From assembly GCF_032118995.1 (NCBI RefSeq), contig NC_092666.1:15439950-15503949 (forward strand): DNA of 64,000 nucleotides, read 5' to 3'. Made by a program: the position numbers and the translations under genes. The stretch is from Asterias amurensis (lineage: Eukaryota > Echinodermata > Asteroidea > Forcipulatida > Asteriidae). This document shows, piece by piece, positions 1 through 9,933 of the stretch. The notes beneath the pieces were generated by a model. The model made no database searches. It was not told where the DNA came from and was given only the letters and a program-made list of their open reading frames with translations. Position 1 is the stretch's first letter. Each line of letters begins with the position of its first letter.

Positions 1-1328
1 TCATAGTTCAAACGAACTTAATGTGACTCTTGATGTCCATCATTTGCAACCATAGTGTTTTGGGTTTCGCTGTGACGTTAAATGTCTTTTCGTCACTAGC
101 TGGCGCCATTCACGAACAGCAAGTAACAAGTTTGAGTGAGCGACTAGACCATCTAGACTGACCAGAAACTGTGACGTGCTTCTCGAATTGACAATATCGA
201 CCATGCTCCATGTGCATGGTCAATATGGTCAACCTCCCTGTACTCTGGGTTCAAGTTAAGTCTAGATTGTCTAGTCACTAATGGTTTGCTCCGTTTAGGA
301 GAATGTGGTAATATGTATTCTGACATGGATACAAGAACAATATATAAAGCCAATCCGACAATACAAAAGTTAGTAAATATCGTGTAAAATTCAAATTTCC
401 ATGTGAATCGCAGAGACTTATTGAACAGTTTGTAAGACTCACATTTGGGGCTTTATAAAAGGCCAATTTTAATTTAATTTTCAAATGGTAAGGCATTGAC
501 TTATTGTTAAACATAATTGAAATACAGTAATTATAAGGGACATTATTATTTAGAATATCAAAAGATAATATTATTGTAAACACAAGCACAACACATGTTT
601 TGCAAACCCCCTCATTCAACATAGACAGTTAAAACAAATCTACTGAGCGAAAATGAGGAACCAATTTGAAACCACAAGGGAAACTGACTGAATTTGAAAA
701 TGATTTTGGGTGGAACAAAATGGAGGAAGTTACCAGTCAGTCATTGATAGTCATCTGAGATCAATGAGTTTTTACTGGTATTAACCATTTTCTGGTAAGC
801 ATGATTTTGTGCATTATCGGCTCTTTGAAGTTGGCCCTGAATGGCGTTTGCAGAGAAGAAATGCTTATAAATTCACAAAATACGAGCTTAACCCCAAAGG
901 AACATCGATACTTTCCCAAGTTTGTAGAATCGGTTGACATGTTCACATGTTGTTGTCTAATGGTATTTTTAATAAAAATAGATGATTAAAATGAGTTTTC
1001 AGTTTAAATTAGTTATCTATCAGCGATCTAACAAGAGGCATTGACACGCATTGAAATGATATAGACTTGAATGAGGAATTCAACAAGTACAGTCCACAGT
1101 GGTGTATAGGACACCATCATGCGCTTTATAAGTCGTTTTAATAATAATAATAATAATAATCAAGTTTGCAGAGTTAAAAATAGGTATAAGTTTCAATGAC
1201 AATGCATCAACTAATTTAAAAGTCACATTGGATACTTAGGATACATCGAACAAAATTGAAAATATAATTAAATAACTGTTTCATTAAGTCATAATATATT
1301 GCTTGGAATGGTTCAAACGATAGGCACT

Positions 1329-1485
1329 TTCCCTCTATGTTCGCGAACGCTAGGTGGCAGCAGACATATCACGTAAGTCCATTGTCCACAGCATGATCCA
1401 CGCATGCCCAGAACACCTACGTAATTTACGGATAAAATCGGACATGTATGCAGCCTGCCACCTAGCGTCTGAAAATCTCCAGTTC
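1329..1485. mobile_element. Short TIR element with CTCF-like ends, copy 1
   Basis: The left end holds GCTAGGTGGCAGCAGAC (from 1350) and the right end the inverted form CTGCCACCTAGCGTC (1455-1469). The interior is about 100 bp with no coding potential. The same ends recur at 1722, 23797 and 26887, so this is a dispersed nonautonomous DNA element. Confidence 0.6.
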
Positions 1486-1721
1486 TACGAAGCAAAAAGC
1501 CACAGTTCTGAGGGGCCTCGGTGTCGTCTTTTGTATGTCATCAATACTTTGAAGACTCGGGACAAACTTGAATAACCCTTAAGTTGCTCACAAATCACAA
1601 CAAATGCATCAACCAGTCAGCTCTGAAATGTCAAACATAAAACAAGACATTTAATGCCTTCATAGATTTATATAAAACACACATAAAAAAAACCCCAATT
1701 ATTTAAAAAAGGCATATCGAT

Positions 1722-1872
1722 GGTAGACTTCTGAACGCTAGGTGGCAGCAGACTTAATACTTGCAAACTTGTAGTGTTTACGGTGCAGTTCTGACCATGC
1801 ACTCATTTTCCGGGAGCAACGCATTCATCTAAGAAGTCTGTTGCCACCTATAGTTTCACCAAAAGTCTCTCA
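1722..1872. mobile_element. Short TIR element with CTCF-like ends, copy 2
   Basis: The left end reads GACTTCTGAACGCTAGGTGG and the right end carries the inverted GCCACCTA followed by AAAAGTCTC, giving a terminal inverted repeat of roughly 30 bp with mismatches. It is the second copy of the family within 400 bp. Confidence 0.6.
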
Positions 1873-1964
1873 TTAATAATAATTTAACGTTAATAACCAA
1901 TATCTTGAACTGAATCATAATAAACCATAACGTACACAAGAAGTCAAGGTTCAAGAATTGCGTT

Positions 1965-2125
1965 CAAGGATGCGCATGACGTCACTGACCGCCATCTTTG
2001 ATGATAAACATTGTAAAAGTACTCTCATGGCATACGCTCTGTGCACGACTCTCAGCCAATGATAGCCTTCCACAGGTGCAACAATAGCGGCCAATGCAAG
2101 AGGTCATGAAGTTGGGGGTTGTAAA
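1965..2125. mobile_element. Promoter-like repeat (CRE, YY1-like, inverted CCAAT), copy 1
   Basis: The copy contains GCGCATGACGTCAC, CCGCCATCTT and CTCTCAGCCAATGATAG in that order and ends near AATGCAAGAGGTCAT. Related copies with the same order of motifs lie at about 10435-10625, 22113-22270 and 27972-28142. It is probably a nonautonomous DNA element. Confidence 0.5.
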
Positions 2126-2530
2126 AGCAACGTTGAAATCACAAGGAGAGGCAGTCTGCGTATGTGGGAGCTTTTTTAAAAGAAAGTGATAGGTCGGGAA
2201 AAGGATCAATCCGCAACTGCAAAAACTGGAGTGTTAAAATTAGCACCATATATATTATATATACCACCTAATATTGATATAGATTTAAAATAAGAATTAA
2301 AACAAAATTAAATGACTAAAAATAACACAAACGAGAGAATCAAGGAGAGAATCAAAGCTAGCATTATGTGGTGTTCAAACACCACCAGAATGTAATTGCG
2401 TTCAATGAAATGAGCGTTATTTGAACACCCTATGGTGTAAACTGTTATCCTCTATCTTTACGTGACAACACCTTTTGTGTCAACTTTGACACTCCAGTAT
2501 TTGTTGTGGACGCTTTTAAGTTAACCTTAC

Positions 2531-2614
2531 CTTATTTGAAACAGTGGATAAACTGAGGGCCTTTTCTGAATAGATCACATTTGCAGACTGAGCCTGTATC
2601 AGGGTTGATGCATC
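2531..2614 (-). CDS. Cys-core exon of peptide precursor 1
   Basis: After a TTTTTTCCAG acceptor the exon reads, in the frame set by the phase 1 intron, RCINPDTGSVCKC and then a basic stretch ending in CFK and TAA (2534-2532). Two flanking consensus splice sites and the Cys spacing shared with the other two genes support it. It is shorter than most ORF-finding thresholds. Confidence 0.75.
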
Positions 2615-5600
2615 CTGGAAAAAATTATAGACGAAACGAAAAGGCTTAAATTATCTCATAATACTCTTATTGCAGTAATTTTGTTCACAAAACATGCTTC
2701 ACAAATCTATACTACCCACTCATTTTGAATGGCAGCAGTATTTGCTTGTATTGTTTTACTACCTTTAGTGTTGTATTTTACCTCATGTTCCATAAAATTT
2801 AGTTCTAGAACTCTCTTTTCATAATATTATTTTTAATGAAGTCACATCTCATAGGCAAGTCCTAGACCCTTTTCAACTAGTTTTAACCAGAACTTTTTGA
2901 GTTGTTTAGAAGACGAGCGCTTACGGTGATTCAATTAGGCGAACTGATCCAAACCCCGAGCCCCAAGTCCTAGCTATATGGTGTCGAAAAATGTATACAG
3001 CATTTCAGATCGACGCATTCCTCAGAAAGATTGGTATGTGTATATGTTGGGCGCGATCGGTCAATCTGCGCGATCGGTTGATCGCGCTGCGCTATCGACC
3101 GATCGCGCTGCGCTATTGAAATATCTATTGGTCGCGCACATTGATCTTCAGTATAATGGAGATCAATGGTCGCGCAGCAATCGGTCGATCGCGCAGCAAT
3201 CGGTCGATCGCGCAGCAATCGGTCGATCGCGCAGCAATCGGTCGATCGCGCAACAATCGGTCGATCGCGCAACAAGCGGTCGATCGCGCAACATTCGGCA
3301 ACGAACATGCGCGATCAACCGATCGTGCGGGAATGGCTCGGCGCGATCGGCCGATTGTGCAGGAATGATTTTGCGCGATCGGCCGATTGTGCAGGAATGG
3401 TTATGAGTGATCGGCCGATTGTGCAGGAATGATTTTGCGCGATCGGCCGATTGTGCAGGAATGGTTATGAGTGATCGGCCGATTGTGCAGGAATGGTTTT
3501 GTGCGATCGGCCGATTGTGCAGGAATTGTTTGGCGCGATCGGCTGATGTTCAGGGGCCGAATTAAAAACGGTTTGCCAACCACCGGACCCCTTTGGTTAA
3601 CAACCTCAGATTTAACTTAAAATATAAAATAAAATTAAAAAAAAACCTAAGAAAGGTTTGCGATAACACTATGTGTAAAATATCTTTTGAGTAGTGTTGG
3701 TTCTGAAAAGGACCGGCTGTTAACAACTCTAAACAGACCCAACACTACTCAAAAGATATTTACACATGGTGTTACCGCAAACCTCTCTTTAGTAAGTACT
3801 TCCATCATGCAAAGTTTCATATCCCGCTAAAAAAAATAAAAAAACAAACAAAAAACAAAATCTTACTTCGGTATCGCATGCCACGCCCTCTCTTGGCAAA
3901 CTCCTCATCAAAGAGACCGACTTCTCTTCTCTCTCGATCAACGTTGATGGCGGGCTTCGTTTCTTGCTCTTCAAATGTCTCACAATTGACTGTGACGATA
4001 GCGAACATGACGACAGACAGAACAAAAACCATTCGGAAATCCATATTGCTATAGGAAACTGGAAAAAAGAACTTTGAGAGTCAAGGAGAAATTATGTTTA
4101 TTACATTAAGGCATGGGCAACGAAGCTGTACGGCCATGTCACACGAGACAAATTACAGACACCCAGTTCCAGGCAACCTCCAAGAAAAAAAGGCATTCAC
4201 ATTTGAATGTTTACTTTTGGGTTTTTTGGTGATCGTGAGACATCTTTTTTTTAAAAGTACTCATGTTTTACCGAGCTACTTCTGAATCAGTAGATGCATT
4301 CTTTAAGTCGGTTGCCTCCAAGTTTAAGAGTTGCCTGTAAAAGTTGCCACGTGTGTTAAAGGAACACGTTGCCTTGGATCGGTCGAGTTGGTCTTTGAAA
4401 ATCGTTCTGTAACCGTTTGTTGTAAAATGTATATGGTTAGAAAGATATTGTAAAAGTAGAATACAATGATCTACACAAATATGCCTCGAATTTGCGTGGT
4501 TTTCTTTTTACCCTGTCGACTAACACTGTCGGCCATTTATGGCATAAATGGCCGACCGTGCACTATGGCCGACCGTCGCGAACTATCACGGCCGTGATAG
4601 TTCGCGACGTAAAAGGGAAACCGTGCAGTTTCGAGTGATACTTGTGTGGATCATTATATTCTACTTTTAAAACATCTTTCTAACCATATGCATTTCATAA
4701 CAAACGGTTTCAAACGCTTTTAATAGACCAACTCGTCCGATCCAAGGCAACGTGTTCCTTTAAGGCCCTAACAACTCACTCCGTGGCAATGGATTTATAC
4801 AGAGAAGTACCTTCGATCCATGCACAAGCACAAATAGCAATCCCGGCAGATTTCCTACTTTCCCAGGCATGGACAGTTCTTTTCAGAACCAGCTACCGAA
4901 TTCAGAAATTTACTACATGTAAATATACGCTATAGAACAATAAGCATGTCAAGTTCTTAAAATGAGAAAAATCTACACAACAAAGTCTGTATTTTTATAT
5001 ACATGGTGTTACTGTAAATCGAATATACATCCAGATGAATTTGAGTCAATGTGAGAAGAAAAGGTGATATTTCTTTTTCAAGCTGTGATTTCACATACAA
5101 AGACTTCATAGTAACATATCATAAGGTAGCGAACATTTCGAAACAATAAAGATAGTAGTAGCACTTAACCAATAACATAAAACCAACTGCATGAGCTTTC
5201 GTAGAAACGATAGCCCACTACAACAGAGTCCAGCATTCTCCTGAAGACGATCAGAGCATACTGATCGAAAAGTTGAGTTGTCAACCACAGGTTCTTGTCC
5301 AAACCAACACTACCCATGAGATGCTCATAATGGTGTTACCGAAAACCTCTCTTATAGTTTTACTCCACCATGTAAAGATTCAACTCCTACTTACTTCATC
5401 AGTTGTTAATATATACGAAGGCTCATGCAGGTGTTTTTGTATGTAATTATGTTAGTCTTTAAAGGGTCTGAATATATTTTGTAGGACAAAAAAAAAAAAA
5501 GTCCAGAGGTTAACTTTAAAATTACTCAGTTTGAAGATAATTATGGTAGAAAGCTTTCCTGAAAATATTTCTTGCTGAGGTGCTGTATATTTTGAGATAT

Positions 5601-5996
5601 GGGTAAAACAATGTAATGAAAATAACTTTCGTCTCAGTGATCGTGAGACAAAAATTATTTTAGCATGTAAAAACGTGTTTTCATGACATTGTTCACCAAT
5701 ATCTCAAAAACTACAGCACCTCAGCAACAAATATTTGAAGGTACGCTTTCTACTATCATTAACTTCAAACTGTGTAAAGTTTAATGTAAATCTGTGACAT
5801 TTTGTTTTGTGTTACAAAAAGTATCCCAATGCTACCACTAACTTCCTTATTTTATCCATCAGAGTATCGTGGCTATTTTCTTAGTATTGAACATTTCAAG
5901 ACAAAGATGCTTACCTGAGTATATTCGGAAGGCGACTCAAGTTGGTTTTCTTCTGAGATACAAAGTGAGGAGTAGTCGAAGATGAAGATGTTTATA
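2532..5996 (-). CDS. Four-cysteine secreted peptide precursor 1
   Basis: Predicted coding exons are 4044-3867 and 2614-2532 (minus strand), joined in phase 1, giving 86 residues. Residues 1-21 form a hydrophobic signal peptide. An acidic propeptide ends in DEEFAKR, and the mature part begins GRGMRYRRC and carries cysteines spaced C-x8-C-x-C-x11-C, ending CFK-stop. The SP exon has a good acceptor at 4059-4061 (TTTTTTCCAG) and the donor GTAAGA. The second exon has TTTTTTCCAG before it. A noncoding first exon (about 5965-5915, donor GTAAGC) follows a TATAAA at 5996-5991. The gene is paralogous to those at 9.8-11.5 kb and 19.5-23.5 kb by architecture and Cys spacing. A clean donor (GTAAGG) follows one base after the stop, so a 3'UTR intron or alternative end is possible. 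The function is not recognised; a secreted neuropeptide, hormone or antimicrobial peptide would all fit. Confidence 0.75.
3050..3555. repeat. CG-rich tandem arrays built on CGATCG
   Basis: About 3180-3290 holds consecutive 19 bp units (TCGGTCGATCGCGCAGCAA). From about 3320 to 3550 a second array has ~30-32 bp units sharing GATCGGCCGATTGTGCAGGAA. The 3050-3120 part carries inverted copies of the first unit. The array lies in intron 2 of peptide gene 1 and is much richer in CpG than its surroundings. Both strands are open in several frames because of the repeat, and I do not regard these as genes. Confidence 0.85.
3654..3790. mobile_element. Fold-back element, TGCGGTAACACCATG family
   Basis: The two arms are near-perfect inverted repeats: GGTTTGCGATAACACTATG at the left and CATGGTGTTACCGCAAACC at the right. 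The arms contain the shared block GGTTCTGAAAAGGACC. It belongs to the same family as 34361-34598 and lies in an intron of peptide gene 1. Confidence 0.75.
3867..4058 (-). CDS. Signal-peptide exon of peptide precursor 1
   Basis: The ATG is at 4044-4042, 14 nt inside the exon. The 59 codons plus one base encode the signal peptide, an acidic spacer with RERR at its middle, a Lys-Arg processing site and the first residues of the mature peptide. The donor GTAAGA leaves phase 1, as in the two sister genes. Confidence 0.75.
4357..4763. mobile_element. TTAA-ended TIR element, 'AAAGGAACACGTTGC' family, copy 1
   Basis: It begins TTAAAGGAACACGTTGCC and ends with the inverse GGCAACGTGTTCCTTTAA. The inner arms (ACCGTTTGTTGTAAAATG, TAGAATACAATGATC) are also inverted, making a ~400 bp palindrome-like element. 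TTAA at both ends suggests a piggyBac-type target site, which is inferred. It lies in intron 1 of peptide gene 1. Confidence 0.8.
5507..5790. mobile_element. Large fold-back element
   Basis: The left arm (ACTCAGTTTGAAGATAATTA ... GAGGTGCTGTA) pairs with the right arm (TACAGCACCTCAGCAAC ... TTAACTTCAAACTGTG). The loop holds CTCAGTGATCGTGAGAC. It has no coding capacity and is a nonautonomous element. Confidence 0.65.
5991..5996 (-). promoter_or_regulatory. TATA box of peptide gene 1
   Basis: TATAAA on the minus strand lies about 75 bp upstream of a GTAAGC donor (exon end at 5915). This predicts transcription starting near 5965 and a ~50 nt noncoding first exon. Confidence 0.5.
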
Positions 5997-6002
5997 AGCT
6001 GT

Positions 6003-8740
6003 CAGTGAGGAGACGCATGGGTAGTGATGCTTGACAACGCGTAGGGAGAGATTGCTTGAAAAACCTCTTCCGGCATCTCCTTTGAATTTATTCCATCAGT
6101 AGTAAACAATTAATAAATTACATGTAATGAAATAAACTTGAATGTTTCTTGTTCATGTTTTTTTTACCATGTTTGGAGTGGTGGTTATGCGTACAGTGAC
6201 TCGAGTTGATATGATTGGGTGTGATTTGATGTTTTCTGGAAATAGAGTTGTGTCGGGACAATACGTCAAGCATTTTATTTTCAGAAATATTTTGTACCGC
6301 ATCTTATAACAGAAAAACTATATTATCATTACAAATTAAAGAATTACTTCAGAGGGAGCCGTTTCTCACAGTGTTTTATACCACCAACAGCTCCCCATTA
6401 CTCGTTACCAAGTAAGGTTTTATGGTGATAATTATTTTGAGTAATTACCAATAGTGTCCACTGCCTTTAAAACAGGCCTATTAGAATTGAACGTGATCAG
6501 AAAGTGCACCCCTTTTCACATTTTTAGCATTAAAGATAAAAACAGCATTGTTACAGTGCAGTCTCAAGCTTAGTTTCATACTACAACCATTTTCCAGTGA
6601 ATAATCCTCTAGAAAAATGAATCTGAAAACCCATCAAAAGCACACAAAAAGCAAACACAAACCATAAAACCAAGGACATTATGTTACTTTACAGGCTAAA
6701 AATTGTGTATGGTTTCTCACTATATTCTCCTGACTCACACAACGGACTATTGAAGCCAAAATTTACACAGGTTTAATTATTAATACATGTATAATGGTTG
6801 ATCACTGGACACTGTATGTGACAATTTTGTTATCTCTCCTGTACCAATCCTGTTTCAATACCTTTAAAATATTCAGTAGTCAGAAGTCTCACGGCGCACT
6901 CTTGTTGTAAGCCTCCCGTTATTTCAACCCCCTAACCAAATCATAATAATCCACACAACAACTAATTTGTTTACACCATTCATGCCTTCTGTCTACTGAA
7001 TATACTATTATTATATGATTTCATCTTCCAATGTCACATCTAATTTTCTTTATTACAATCAGCCTCACATTACCTCTCTCGATTATTAACCGCTAAGGTG
7101 CAATTAGAAACCAGACCCCACCATGTCGGCAGCCGGAAATCAAATTAAGAATTGTTCTTTTATCACTAGACAGCTGTGATTTACATGAGTGTGGAGAACT
7201 GATTTGATATTATGAGGAGAGCATGAGATTAAACTGCGGCAGTTCATTTGATGAACTGATGAGTTTTGCAGTTGAGATGTTTTGAAGCTGATGTTGTTTT
7301 GTTTACGACACAGAGAACTAGACAGGTACTACAATAGAGAAGAAGCTATAATTAGACAAGGGTAGTGGGATAGCTCAGTAGTTGTAAAGACGTAGTTCTG
7401 ATTATGTCCAACTGTTATAAAGATGATTTGGGGTTGAACATAGAACTTTCACTAAAGTGGGATTTGAACCAACGTCCTCGGGATTAACGTGCCGGTGCCC
7501 AATCGGTGGTCTCCCTTTATGTCAGTAACATTTTTCGGGGTTCCAGTCATTTCAGTTTTATTTCAACCCGTAAAGCATGCCTTGTATAGTCAGAGATGAC
7601 ATCCACGTTTACGATTCAACCTGGTTAGCGGCAGCAGAGGGATCACCTTAAGGGGACGTGGGGTTTAATTTCAGATAACAAATAATGAACCACAAGGGAA
7701 ACTAATGGAAATTTACCCAGTCAATTTCCCTGGTGGCTTATTATTTGATATTATACTTTAGAAAAAAGGCTTTAAGCAAAATGGCGGTCACCATAAAATC
7801 ACCACCATTATCAACATTTTCGACACCCACATCCCCATCACAATAAAAGCAAAAACTCTAGACCTAAACGTGTAACGCACTCTCCAACCCGTCACAGTCG
7901 AGGACAATAACAGTAAAGCTGGTGTTACCCAAAACAGTTCCCCCAGACTACCTCCCAATAGGAAAAGTACGACACTTGAGGGTATACCCCAGTATTACAA
8001 GAGAAGACAGGGTGTCGGTCTGATTAATATTTATAGGCAGGCCTTCAAAGTATTCTACTCTATAGAACTTACTTTTGTTGATAAACAAACCGCCTTGGTT
8101 GGCATGGACGGCCGAATGCTCGTAAAACACACAATCGCATTAACAGATTTATAACAAAATCCACGATTTCTGTAAACTTCTGAGTTCAATAAGAGGGTGC
8201 TTGGCGCAAAACTGACTATCAGTAGAGGGCGCGTAAAAAAAAAAAAAATTGCCATGGGTCACGTGTTTTATAATTCGTCTTTGGTGTGAATATTTTTTTC
8301 ATGAAACGGCTTATCACGATTACCGGTAGAACCAAAACGACTTTAATTTCGTTCCAGAATAATAATAAAAAGAAACACAAGCTTACACTTTGAAATAATT
8401 AAAGAACAAAATAATTTAAAAGCAAATGTTTTAATCATAACTATGTTAATACAAAATATTATGGCAGATATTTAAAGGGAGTATTTATAAAAGGTCTATA
8501 TTAATATGTAGATTAAGTAAATCACGTTGTGTTATTTACGGTGCAGTGGGCGGGGATTAATGCACCATTGTAATTTAGACCGTTCTAATGCTCAAACCAG
8601 GGCCATTTCATACAGAGCTGCTTTTAATTAGTAAGCACAAGTACCAAAGCTATGCTCACCAGTTAAAGTTCGTGCTAAGATACTGGGTCACACGTACCAT
8701 CTGTGACTGGTATCCTGTTAACTTCTGCTAATCATAATTA
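6003..8740. other. Non-coding interval with repeat fragments
   Basis: No supported gene. There is a partial copy of the TTAA-ended 'GGACACTATTGG' element at 6341-6470 and tRNA-like SINE fragments at about 7365-7560 (GGGATAGCTCAGTAGTTG and later GGATTTGAACC). The remainder is AT-rich with no recognisable content. Confidence 0.5.
6341..6470. mobile_element. Partial 'GGACACTATTGG' TIR element
   Basis: Only the 3' third of the family is present: CAGAGGGAGCCGTTTCTCAC through ATTACCAATAGTGTCCACTG and CCTTTAA. Confidence 0.7.
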
Positions 8741-8742
8741 TT

Positions 8743-9122
8743 TAAAGACACTGGACACTATTGGTAATTGTCAAAGACCAGTCTTCTCACTTGCTGTATG
8801 TCAACATATGCATAAAATAACAAACCTGTGAAAATTTGAGCTCAATCGGTCGTCGAAGTTGCGAGATAATAATGAGAGAAAATCACCCTTGTAACAGGAA
8901 GGTGTGTGCGTTCGGATGTTTGATTTCGAGACCTCAAATTCTAAACCAAAGGTCTCGAAATCAAATTCGTGGAAAATTACTTCTTTGTCAAAAACTACTC
9001 CACTTTAGAGGTAGCCGTTTCTCACAATGTTTTATATCACCAACCTCACCCCATTACTCGATACCAAGTAAGGTTTTAAATAATTATTTTGAGTAATTAC
9101 CAATAGTGTCCAGTGTCTTTAA
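8743..9122. mobile_element. Full-length 'GGACACTATTGG' TIR element
   Basis: It begins TTAAAGACACTGGACACTA and ends TAGTGTCCAGTGTCTTTAA, an inverted terminal repeat of about 25 bp flanked by TTAA. Its middle holds a smaller palindrome around GAGACCTCAAATT / GGTCTCGAAATC. It is about 380 bp long and noncoding. This family has at least ten members in the window. Confidence 0.85.
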
Positions 9123-9559
9123 GCAATATTGTTTGCTTGAGCAGCTCTATGACATTGTACCCTGGTCCATGCTTTCGACTCACAAGAACTGGAAAGTACA
9201 CACACTTACATTCTAGCTAGTAGAGCAGAGCATTTCGTTCTTAGTGAATGAAAACTCTGATAAAAAGGCACTCAATTTTATATTGGGTTATTTATAGAAC
9301 AGACAGGTGTCAGTAATTACTTTCTTTGTTTGAGTAAATTTGGGTGGATGAAAGTTTGTTTCTCCTACTGAAAGAATAGGTGCAAGCGGAAGTATTGTTA
9401 TCTCTAGTTTAGAATCTAAGCCGTGGCCAAAATCTAGTTCTTGTTGTGAACTGGGAAATCTGGTTGGATTAGACTCGTCTTAAATCGAAGGAATGCTTCC
9501 TTTCTTAATTATATTCTTAACAAATTGCACCTGTTTTTAAATTAGTAAAAGTCCTCTCA

Positions 9560-9582
9560 TTTATTGAACCCTGCGGTTTATT
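9560..9582 (-). terminator. Two poly(A) signals for peptide gene 2
   Basis: AATAAA occurs twice on the minus strand (9582-9577 and 9565-9560), downstream of the predicted stop at 9818, which fits 3' end formation of this gene. Confidence 0.5.
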
Positions 9583-9817
9583 ATCAGCTGAATAGTATTT
9601 GCAATTAAAGATAAGCTGCATTCCACTTCATTTCTACAAAACATATCAATAGTTCAGACACCGAGTCTGAGGAATCGATAATGAGTGCATCACAAAACTG
9701 AAGTACATCTTAATTAGAGGTTCCTCTTTTGTGGCCAAATATTGCGTAATTCACAAGCAACAAAAACAAAAAGTTTGTTTCCTATAATGTGAATTTCTTC
9801 ACATTAATTTACAATCT

Positions 9818-9933
9818 TCACACCCGGTCCGATATTGAGATCCGGAAACATCTCCTATACCGAGGGTCACGTAGACTCTTTGTTATGTCGCATCTACACT
9901 TGACTTTCCTGCCGTAGGTTGGATGAGCACAAG
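9818..9933 (-). CDS. Cys-core exon of peptide precursor 2
   Basis: The acceptor TTTAAACGCAG is followed by a frame reading ACAHPTYGRKVKCRC, then a Lys/Arg-rich stretch and RCFR. The stop TGA is at 9820-9818. Phase agrees with exon 10795-10666. The CRC and CFR blocks resemble CRC and CFG in the plus-strand sister gene. Confidence 0.75.

Larger units (their letters stand above)
1..2530. other. Non-coding left flank with small TIR elements
   Basis: No exon that I can support lies here until the second exon of the first peptide gene at 2531. The stretch is AT-rich, holds a short AAT microsatellite near 1140-1161, two copies of a TIR element whose ends read GCTAGGTGGCAGCAGAC (1329-1485 and 1722-1872), and one copy of a promoter-like repeat at about 1965-2125. 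The remaining sequence shows nothing recognisable. Confidence 0.6.

Noticed and set aside
2970-3432. Open frames on both strands rich in RSNRSIAQQ and RPIVARSTD
   Set aside because: Translation of the 19 bp and 30 bp CGATCG repeats; both strands are open in several frames at once.
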